Shown here piece by piece: positions 7,935 to 14,307 of a stretch of 20,454 bases of DNA. The notes under the pieces are model-generated. The model ran no database searches. It saw only the letters and a list, made by a program, of their open reading frames with translations, and had not been told where the DNA came from. Origin of the DNA: JBDHRG01 sp039807445 (GTDB lineage Bacteria; Pseudomonadota; Gammaproteobacteria; Competibacterales; Competibacteraceae); the NCBI GenBank assembly GCA_039807445.1, contig JBDHRG010000054.1, positions 1 through 20,454 of the forward strand, written 5' to 3'. Position 1 is the stretch's first letter, and each line of letters begins with the position of its first letter. Made by a program: the position numbers and the translations under genes.

Positions 7935-10241
7935 ATGCCGAAAAACAGACGTAATCGTCCGACTATCCCGAATCAGCAGAACATGCCGGGGCGGGAGATG
8001 CTGTACAGGAAGACCGAGAGCATCGAGGAGTTGGCTTCGCAGGCCGGCGTGGAGCTGACGGAGCTGCCCACGGAGGCGGAGATCGCCGGTGCTGGCGAGC
8101 GGGATCGGATCACGCTCCGCGACAAGCTCGATGCGCTCGGGGAGACGATCCGCGCGCTCGTCGAGCAGCGACGGTCGTACGAGCAGCGCGCCGCAGCGCT
8201 CAAGGACCGTGAGCTCGAGGTGCAGTCGCAGGCCGAGCGCATCGAGACCCGCACTGCGGAGCTGAAGGACTGCGAACGTGTATTGAACGAGCGCGAGCGT
8301 GACCTCGAACTGCGCGAGGCCGACGCCCGTGCCGGTTTTCTCTCGCAGCAGCGCGAGAGCCTGCGGACCCTGAAAGCGGAGATCCAGAGACTCGAAACCG
8401 AACGCGACGCGGTGATCGCTCGCTGCGAGCGGGACGAGCGCGAAGCGCGCGAGCGCATCGCCCAGGCTCGTGACGATTTGCGAAAGGAGCAGGAAACGGC
8501 GCGGCGGGATCTCGAAGCGGAGAAGCTCGAGATCCTGAACGAGGCGCATGCGGTGGCTCGCGAGCGGGAAGCCGTCGAGCTCAAGCGTGCCAACCGGAAG
8601 GAATGGGAGGCACAGGTTCGCCGCGACATCGAGGACGCGCAACGCCAGGAGATCGACGAACTGCGTCACCGATCGGATCGGGCGCAGGCGGGTGCCGAGC
8701 GCGATCGGGCAGTGATCCAGCAGTTGCGCGACGCGCTGTCCGGCTTCGAGGAACTGCAGCGGCGCCTGGATCAGGACGGCTTCGGGGCTCCGGAGCAGTT
8801 GCTCGAGCGTCTGAAGACGCTGGAGAGCGAGAACCGCCAGCTGCGGCAAGCGGAGTACACGCGTCCGCTCGATGACCTGGAAGAGCGGAGCGAGGCCTTG
8901 CAGGACCGCTGTGACGAGCTCGAACGACACAACCGGGACTTGGAGCGCGAGCTCGGACAGATTCGCACCGAGCTGGCCACCAGCCGCCTCGGCGTGCTGG
9001 AGAAACAGAACCTGGCGCAGGAGAAGCGCGTGCTGGAGCAGCACAAGCGCACGTTGGACAGCGCGGTCGACGATCTCGAGAAGCGCCTCGACGATCTGAC
9101 CGCGCGCCAGCAGGGGGCCGAGGTCTTCCCGGCGCTGGCGAAGATGGACCGCGAGCCGGGTTTCCGCCCGGCGACCGAGGCCGTGCCGGACCTCGCCCGG
9201 TTCGCGCGCGAGCTGCGCCAGCGCATCGCGACGGCCGAGAAGACCCCGCTCTACTACAGCGAGCAGACGATCCGGCTCTTGCTCGGCGGTCTGGCGATGA
9301 GCCAGTTGCACATCCTCCAGGGCATTTCCGGCACCGGCAAGACCAGCCTGGCCAAGGCTTTCGCGAAGGCCGTCGGTGGCGAGTGCACCGTCGTCCCGGT
9401 GCAGGCCGGCTGGCGCGACCGCGACGACCTGCTCGGCCACTTCAATGCCTTCGAGAAGAAGTTCTACGAGCGCGAATGTCTGCAGGCGCTGTACCGGGCC
9501 GGTACCGACAACTCCGGCGATCGCATCAACATCGTGCTGCTCGACGAGATGAACCTCTCCCGCCCCGAGCAGTATTTCGCGGAGTTCCTGTCGGCGCTGG
9601 AGATGCAGCCGCAGGAGCGCGAAGTGGTGCTGATGGAAACGGCCGTCGCACGGCCACCGCGCTTGCTCGTGGAAGACCGCAAGCTGCGCGTTCCCGACAA
9701 CCTCTGGTTCATCGGCACCGCCAACCACGACGAGACGACCTTCGAGTTCGCCGACAAGACCTTCGATCGCGCTCACGTGATGGAACTGCCCCGGCACGAG
9801 GATGCGTTCGAGCCCCGATCCATGCCACCCAGCGCGCCGATCAGCGTCGCCTCGCTGCACGAGCAGTTCGGCAAGGCTCAGCGCGATTATCGGCAGAAGG
9901 TCGATGCTGCGCTCGCAGCGATCCAGCGCAGCGGGTTCTCGAAGTCGCTCGAACGCGACTTCGGCCTCGGCTGGGGCAACCGCCTCGAGCGCCAGGCGCG
10001 GGCTTTCGTGCCGGTCGTGATGGCCGCCGGCGGCACGCTCGGCATGGCGTTCGATCACCTGCTCGCGACCCGTCTGTTCCGCGCCGGCAAGGTGACCGGG
10101 CGCTACGACATCCCGGTCGACACGCTCAAGAGACTCGAAACCGATCTCATCGGGATGTGGACGGATGTGGATACCGGCTCGGGTCCGGAGGCTTGCCGCG
10201 AGCGGCTCGAGCGAGAGATCGAGCGCAAGGAGCGGGAGTGA
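7935..10241 (+). CDS. McrB-like AAA+ ATPase with long N-terminal coiled coil
   Basis: In this 768-aa protein, residues ~50-400 are almost pure heptad-type charged helix (repeated E-R-x-L/R-E-L patterns), predicting a long coiled coil. The AAA+ module follows: Walker A G463-I-S-G-T-G-K469-T, Walker B I-V-L-L-D537-E-M-N, and sensor I in I-G-T-A-N597-H-D. The L-D-E-M-N-L-S form and the G-T-A-N-x-D-E-T-T segment place it near the McrB/MoxR-like branch, where McrB is the GTP-driven motor of modification-dependent restriction. It lacks a recognisable N-terminal DNA-recognition domain; the coiled coil takes that place. The ATG at 7935 lies two bases after the previous stop with an AGGGAAG ribosome site. 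The next gene encodes a DUF2357-like protein, the usual McrC-like partner type. NTP preference (ATP or GTP) cannot be told. Confidence 0.85.
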   Translation: MPKNRRNRPTIPNQQNMPGREMLYRKTESIEELASQAGVELTELPTEAEIAGAGERDRITLRDKLDALGETIRALVEQRRSYEQRAAALKDRELEVQSQAERIETRTAELKDCERVLNERERDLELREADARAGFLSQQRESLRTLKAEIQRLETERDAVIARCERDEREARERIAQARDDLRKEQETARRDLEAEKLEILNEAHAVAREREAVELKRANRKEWEAQVRRDIEDAQRQEIDELRHRSDRAQAGAERDRAVIQQLRDALSGFEELQRRLDQDGFGAPEQLLERLKTLESENRQLRQAEYTRPLDDLEERSEALQDRCDELERHNRDLERELGQIRTELATSRLGVLEKQNLAQEKRVLEQHKRTLDSAVDDLEKRLDDLTARQQGAEVFPALAKMDREPGFRPATEAVPDLARFARELRQRIATAEKTPLYYSEQTIRLLLGGLAMSQLHILQGISGTGKTSLAKAFAKAVGGECTVVPVQAGWRDRDDLLGHFNAFEKKFYERECLQALYRAGTDNSGDRINIVLLDEMNLSRPEQYFAEFLSALEMQPQEREVVLMETAVARPPRLLVEDRKLRVPDNLWFIGTANHDETTFEFADKTFDRAHVMELPRHEDAFEPRSMPPSAPISVASLHEQFGKAQRDYRQKVDAALAAIQRSGFSKSLERDFGLGWGNRLERQARAFVPVVMAAGGTLGMAFDHLLATRLFRAGKVTGRYDIPVDTLKRLETDLIGMWTDVDTGSGPEACRERLEREIERKERE

Positions 10242-10244
10242 GCG

Positions 10245-12107
10245 ATGGAGCTCATCGACCGTATCCAAGGTGAGCGGAGGTTGGTGGCAGATGCGGAAAG
10301 CGTGTCCGAAGCCCGCTACCGGCTGCCGGCGTGCCTCGAGCACAATGGCCACACGCCGCTGGGCGCCGACGACGTACTGCTCGACGATGGCAGCGCCCGC
10401 GTGCGCTTCGTGGACGGGGAGCGGCACTTTCTGCGCGCCGAACTGGCGTCCGCCGAGCGTGAGGATCTCGCCCTGGCACTCGACGCCGTCGTTGCCATCA
10501 TCGGCAGGACCGATCTGGCGGCGGGGACGTTGCCGAGTCCGCTGCTGCCACCGGAGCTGGGGCGGCAGATCGATCCGAGCGAGCTGGAGACGGTGCTGGA
10601 CGAGGTATTCGCGCGCGGTCACCTCGAGACGATCACCGAGCATCCGCGCCTGAGCATGCGCTACGACAGCGAGCTGCTGCCGGTCGACCGTGCCCGTCGG
10701 CTCGACAACGGCTTCCAGCGCCATCTGGCGGCGCATTCCGAGTGCTGGGCGGCGCGCACGCTGAGCGGCATCGTGCCGAAGGCCGTCGTCGCCCGGATCA
10801 GCGAAGACGAGCCGCACATCTACGAGAACCGGGTGTTCGCGCGCCTGGTCGACCACCTCGAGCGCTACCTGCGCGGGCGGATCGCACGTCTGGAGGAGAT
10901 CGGGGAGAGCTGCCGTAAGGCACTGGCCTTCGAGAACAGCCAGGACGTCGACTACCGGCTGCGTCAGGATATCTGCGACGTCTGGGGTGAAGCCTCCGAT
11001 GCGCAAGATCTGTTGGCGCGCAACGACGAACGGTTGCAGCGACTGCGGAACTGGCTGAAGCGCATCCGTGGCCTGCAGGACGGCGAGCTGTACGCTGCGA
11101 TTCCGCGCAAGGCCGAGATCGGCTTGAGCCTGTCAGCGACCAACCTGCTGCTGCACGACACCCACTACCGCCAACTGCGCCGGCTCTGGCAAGCCTGGCT
11201 CGCCGCGACTGCCAGCGAGCGCGAGCGCCCGGCGCAGGTGCTGGAGCGGCGACGCATCGAGCAGCGCAGCTACGAGCAATACGTCGGGCTGGTGCTGCTG
11301 CGCGCACTCCAGCAACTCGGGTTCGAGGTGACGATGCGCGATGCCGCGCACGGCCGAGCCGAGCAGCCACGGTGGCCTGAACGCCTGACGCTGCGCTGCG
11401 AGCGTCACGAGTGGCACATCGAGGTCGTCGAGGTCGGCGCTGAGCGTCTGGTTCTCGTGCCGGCGGCCGTGGCGCTCGATGCCGAGATCGCACGTCATTG
11501 GCACACCTGCCGGCGAGTGCATCAAGGCATGGGGGAACTGCGCGTTCCCTGCGTACCGCGAGTGCCGAACGCCTCGGAGACCGACGAACCCTGCGCCCGG
11601 CTCGAGAACGGCGCCCCGGCGCTGCTGCTCTCGCCGATGGACCTCTACACCGAGGAGCGGCTGGTCACGCTGCTGAGCGGCTGGTTGTGGCGGCAGCGCC
11701 CGGCCGGCTACGGTGAAATCTTCCGGCTGCCGGAAGCCGTGGTCCGGGCCTGGCCCGAACCGTCGCTCCCCGACGGACGCGGGCTCGCTCTGCGACGACC
11801 GGTGAACGAGGAACAGAAGAAAGCGTTGGAGGGGGCATTGGCGCAGCACGTCAACGATTCCGAGCTGCGCCGGCGGGTCGAGCGGCGGCTCGCGCAACTC
11901 GACAATCTCGGGCGCTGCCCGGAGTGCGATAAGGCCGCGACGCTATTCGAGCCCGGACCCAACGGCTTCTTCGCCCGCTGTCAATGCGGCCGGGAGTGGA
12001 AAGTGCGCGAAGGCGTGTTCACGGTGAGCGAGCGCGGTGTGCAGGTTCCGGCCTTCCGCACCTTAGGCCGCAGATGGCTGCAGGTCAGTCTGGCGGAAGA
12101 GCCGTGA
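10245..12107 (+). CDS. DUF2357-like McrC-type partner with C-terminal zinc ribbon
   Basis: This 620-aa soluble protein starts three bases after the AAA+ gene with a GGGAG site. The stretch Y-E-N-R-V-F-A-R-L-V-D-H-L (around residue 190) resembles DUF2357, the N-terminal domain of many McrC-like partners of McrB motors. Further on, S-Y-E-Q-Y-V-G-L-V-L-L (near residue 345) resembles the helix that begins the PD-(D/E)XK domain in such proteins. However, the following strands (L-T-L-R-C ... W-H-I-E-V-V-E-V) do not show a convincing D...ExK triad, so nuclease activity is doubtful. The C-terminus carries C558-P-E-C561 and C579-Q-C581, a zinc-ribbon-like pair that may bind nucleic acid. The gene overlaps the next start by 4 bp (GTGA). 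It is likely the structural partner of the McrB-like motor. Confidence 0.68.
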   Translation: MELIDRIQGERRLVADAESVSEARYRLPACLEHNGHTPLGADDVLLDDGSARVRFVDGERHFLRAELASAEREDLALALDAVVAIIGRTDLAAGTLPSPLLPPELGRQIDPSELETVLDEVFARGHLETITEHPRLSMRYDSELLPVDRARRLDNGFQRHLAAHSECWAARTLSGIVPKAVVARISEDEPHIYENRVFARLVDHLERYLRGRIARLEEIGESCRKALAFENSQDVDYRLRQDICDVWGEASDAQDLLARNDERLQRLRNWLKRIRGLQDGELYAAIPRKAEIGLSLSATNLLLHDTHYRQLRRLWQAWLAATASERERPAQVLERRRIEQRSYEQYVGLVLLRALQQLGFEVTMRDAAHGRAEQPRWPERLTLRCERHEWHIEVVEVGAERLVLVPAAVALDAEIARHWHTCRRVHQGMGELRVPCVPRVPNASETDEPCARLENGAPALLLSPMDLYTEERLVTLLSGWLWRQRPAGYGEIFRLPEAVVRAWPEPSLPDGRGLALRRPVNEEQKKALEGALAQHVNDSELRRRVERRLAQLDNLGRCPECDKAATLFEPGPNGFFARCQCGREWKVREGVFTVSERGVQVPAFRTLGRRWLQVSLAEEP

Positions 12108-12682
12108 GCACGGATACGGTCGGCGGGGGCAACGAGAGCGCGGGGAATGCGGGCGAGGAGGCGGTCCGAGAGGTGCTCCGCCAGCTCAAGGGGTCGAAGC
12201 TCGCCGGGTTCATCCGCACTACCAACCTGGTCTGGCGCGAACGGAACTTCCAGATCGACTTCCTGGTATTCGTGCCGCGGATCGGGCTCGTGGTGCTGGA
12301 AGTCAAGAAGTGGAAGGGCATCGTCAAGGCGAGCCGCGAAGAGAAATGGACCCAGGAATACGACTCGCACCGCAACGAGTTCAACAACGCTTCGCTGCAG
12401 GTGCTGCGCACATGCGGGTTGGTGCTGCAACTGCTGGAGACGGCCGGGCTCAACCGCTGGCCGATCAGACCGCTGGTGGTCTTCGCCCATGAGGAAGCGA
12501 CGATCCTGAAGGGCAAGGGTCCACTTGCGCCACAGACCGACCTGATCCTGAAGACGATGATCTCGGGTTGGATCGACGATAACTCGTCCGAGGACGTGAG
12601 CTACCGGTTTACCGACTCGGATTTCACCGGGGTGAAGCGCGTCATCTCGGCGCATGCGATGGAGTACGTGCCCCCGCGGTGA
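12104..12682 (+). CDS. NERD-domain nuclease-related protein
   Basis: This 192-aa protein shows the NERD pattern: G17-E-E-A near the start, then N-F-Q-I-D52-F-L-V, and L-E66-V-K68-K-W. These correspond to the D...ExK core of the nuclease-related domain found in restriction-endonuclease-fold proteins. No other domain is attached, so it is a stand-alone NERD unit. I place the start at the GTG at 12104, which overlaps the previous stop as GTGA and has a GGAAG site about 4-8 bases upstream. An in-frame ATG at 12074 is possible but has a weaker site. It is the last gene of the operon and is followed by a hairpin. It is a candidate DNA-cutting effector; target and activity are inferred. Confidence 0.82.
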   Translation: MSTDTVGGGNESAGNAGEEAVREVLRQLKGSKLAGFIRTTNLVWRERNFQIDFLVFVPRIGLVVLEVKKWKGIVKASREEKWTQEYDSHRNEFNNASLQVLRTCGLVLQLLETAGLNRWPIRPLVVFAHEEATILKGKGPLAPQTDLILKTMISGWIDDNSSEDVSYRFTDSDFTGVKRVISAHAMEYVPPR

Positions 12683-12685
12683 TCT

Positions 12686-12727
12686 CGTGACCGCCCTTCC
12701 CTGCTTTGAAGGGCAGGGCTTGTCACG
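12686..12727 (+). terminator. nested hairpin at operon end, possible terminator
   Basis: CGTGAC (12686-12691) pairs with GTCACG (12722-12727). Inside, CCCTGC (12699-12704) pairs with GCAGGG (12713-12718), and an alternative inner stem GCCCTT/AAGGGC (12693-12698/12709-12714) is possible. It begins four bases after the NERD stop. No T tract follows, so intrinsic termination is not assured. Confidence 0.45.
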
Positions 12728-12734
12728 ATAGCCG

Positions 12735-12770
12735 GATCAATCTGATGTATATTTGGTCATCAGTTTGATC
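12735..12770 (+). promoter_or_regulatory. inverted-repeat operator around a TATATT -10-like box
   Basis: GATCAATCTGATG (12735-12747) and CATCAGTTTGATC (12758-12770) are inverted copies with 12 of 13 positions matching, separated by 10 bp. The spacer contains TATATT (12748-12753), a good -10 box. It lies 21 bp before the antitoxin ATG, so a regulator bound here would cover the promoter. Autorepression by the antitoxin or its complex is typical of such modules and is my inference. A -35 with correct spacing is not obvious. Confidence 0.6.
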
Positions 12771-12790
12771 AGAACGAACCGAGAGACGTC

Positions 12791-13492
12791 ATGTCGCACC
12801 TGCGGATCGAAGTCGTGCCCGGGCGAATCGTGGAGTCCGGTGCGAACGAGTCCGGCGCCACCGAGGCAAAGCCGCTGCGAGCCCGGGGTGGCCGTGCCCG
12901 CGGTCACGAGGCGGAGCCGGTCGCGTCGATCGGCGAGATCGTCGTGCGCAGCGACGACCCGGCGTTGCTCGAGCGCACCGCGCGCTTCCTGATGCTGATC
13001 GACGAGCGGCTGCGTCGCAGCGACGAGGACACGATGTGCGAGCTGGTCGAGCTCGCATTGCCCAAGCTGGTAGAACCGCCGTCGCCGTCGATGCTCTGGC
13101 ACGCGCAACGTCTCGCCGAGGCGCGCGCCACGCTGTTGGCCGAGTTCGGCGCGTTCACCAGCGAGGACCTGCACCGGCTGGCCGGTTCGCGCGCGAGCAA
13201 CCGCGCTGCGCTGGCCGCCGACTGGCGCAAGGCCCGGCGCGTGTTCGCGGTCGAGCACCAGGGCCGTACCCTGTTCCCGGCGTTCCAGTTCGATGCCGAG
13301 GGCAAGCCGCTGCCGGTGATCCGCGAAGTGCTCGCCGCGCTGGGCGACCGGCACTTCGGCTGGCCCACCGCGCTCTGGTTCACCGCGTCGAACGGCTGGT
13401 TGGACGGCAGACGTCCGGTCGAGCTGTTGGTGGCGGATCCCGGGGCGGTGGTGGCTGCGGCCGCGCGGGAACGCGACGACGATGCCGGTTGA
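12791..13492 (+). CDS. Xre/MbcA/ParS-type antitoxin of a RES-Xre toxin-antitoxin module
   Basis: This is a 233-aa soluble protein. The N-terminal ~45 residues are basic and low in structure. The middle part (A-E-A-R-A-T-L-L-A-E-F-G ... S-E-D-L-H-R-L-A-G) looks like a helix-turn-helix-like helical region. The C-terminal part (T-L-F-P-A-F-Q-F-D then W-F-T-A-S-N-G-W-L-D-G-R-R-P-V-E-L-L) is the conserved MbcA/ParS/Xre C-terminal toxin-binding domain. Such antitoxins neutralise RES toxins, which deplete NAD+ or ADP-ribosylate targets. An operator-like inverted repeat sits directly upstream. The start ATG follows GAGAG. The coding end overlaps a short frame that looks like a truncated RES gene, so this antitoxin seems to have lost a working partner. 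Confidence 0.75.
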   Translation: MSHLRIEVVPGRIVESGANESGATEAKPLRARGGRARGHEAEPVASIGEIVVRSDDPALLERTARFLMLIDERLRRSDEDTMCELVELALPKLVEPPSPSMLWHAQRLAEARATLLAEFGAFTSEDLHRLAGSRASNRAALAADWRKARRVFAVEHQGRTLFPAFQFDAEGKPLPVIREVLAALGDRHFGWPTALWFTASNGWLDGRRPVELLVADPGAVVAAAARERDDDAG

Positions 13493-13655
13493 CGCCGCGG
13501 GACGCCCGCTGCCCGTTGGCACGCTCGACCCGTTGATGACCACCTGGCCGGCCGGCGAAGCCTGCGTCGCCTTCACGGTGGAGCCCGATCGTCCCGGGCG
13601 CACCAGCTTACCGGCCCGGAGAACAGATAGCCGGCCCCGTAGACGGTGCGGATGA
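13482..13655 (+). pseudogene. truncated RES-type toxin remnant
   Basis: A 57-codon frame starts with ATG inside the last codons of the antitoxin gene (11-bp overlap), the usual toxin position and coupling. Its first ~29 residues (P-L-P-V-G-T-L-D-P ... W-P-A-G-E-A-C-V) resemble the N-terminus of RES-domain toxins, where a P-A-G turn precedes the R-V-H strand. After that the sequence no longer looks like RES and runs antisense through the end of the response-regulator gene until a stop at 13653. Full RES proteins are around 150-230 residues, so the catalytic body is missing. The break at about 13570 coincides with the neighbouring gene's stop codon. The assignment rests on a short match plus position. 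Confidence 0.45.
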
Positions 13656-14307
13656 AGCGGGGGTTGTGGGGATCGTCGTCGAGCTTGTGGCGCAGGCGCG
13701 AGATGCGCACGTCGATCGAGCGATCGAAGGCGGCGCTCGCACTGGCGCGGGCTTCGAACAGATAGTCGCGCGTCAGCACCCGGTTCGGAGCGCGAACGAA
13801 GAGCTCGAGGAGCTGCGCTTCCGCTCGGCTCAGGCGGACAGGTTTTCCCTCCGGGGACGTCAGCGTCAGATTGTCGGGATCGAAGCGCCAGCCGGCGAAC
13901 AGCGCGACCGACGGTGCGACCTGCTGTTGCCGACCACCGCTTCGGCGCAAGACGCTGTTGACGCGGGCGACCAGTTCGCGCGGCTCGAACGGTTTGACCA
14001 GGTAGTCATCCGCACCGAGCTCGAGCCCGAGCACCCGATCGGCGACGCCGCCGCGCCCGGTCAGGACGATGGCGGGGATGCCGCGCGCGCTGGCCTCGCG
14101 CACCAGCTCCAGCCCGTCGATGTCCGGCAAGCCGAGATCGAGGATCGCCAGCGCGGGGGCGATCGTCTCGCATCGGCGCAAAAAGTCTCGACCCCGCTCG
14201 AAGCGATGCACCTCGAAGCGGTATTCGGCGAGGATGCGAGCGATCAGCCGTCCCACCTCGACATCGTCCTCGACGACCGCGACGGTACGGCGTTCGGGAT
14301 CGGCCAT
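13573..14307 (-). CDS. OmpR/PhoB-family response regulator
   Basis: This 244-aa protein has a receiver domain (residues ~8-120) with acidic pocket E13-D14-D15, phospho-acceptor D57 in L-D57-L-G-L-P, T83, and K105 in V-K105-P-F. A winged-helix DNA-binding domain (~145-230) ends in the typical V-R/I-S-R-L-R-H-K-L-D-D ... T-V-Y-G-A-G-Y-L-F. About 15 residues follow that usual C-terminal end (S-G-P-V-S-W-C-A-R...). This tail is unusual and overlaps the RES remnant, so it may come from the junction. The start codon shares one base with the kinase stop (TGATG), so the two are co-translated. It should activate or repress transcription when phosphorylated by the neighbouring kinase. Targets may include the divergent acyl-CoA synthetase/ActP genes; this is inferred from position. 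Confidence 0.92.
   Translation of the reverse strand: MADPERRTVAVVEDDVEVGRLIARILAEYRFEVHRFERGRDFLRRCETIAPALAILDLGLPDIDGLELVREASARGIPAIVLTGRGGVADRVLGLELGADDYLVKPFEPRELVARVNSVLRRSGGRQQQVAPSVALFAGWRFDPDNLTLTSPEGKPVRLSRAEAQLLELFVRAPNRVLTRDYLFEARASASAAFDRSIDVRISRLRHKLDDDPHNPRFIRTVYGAGYLFSGPVSWCARDDRAPP

Noticed and set aside
7881..11006. Long - strand frame opposite the McrB-like and DUF2357-like genes
   Set aside because: Same reason: a mirror of real coding sequence with no domain and no ribosome site.
12720..12753. TTGTCA as a -35 for the TATATT box before the antitoxin
   Set aside because: The spacing is 22 bp, too long for a normal sigma70 promoter. Only the -10 box and the inverted repeat are retained.
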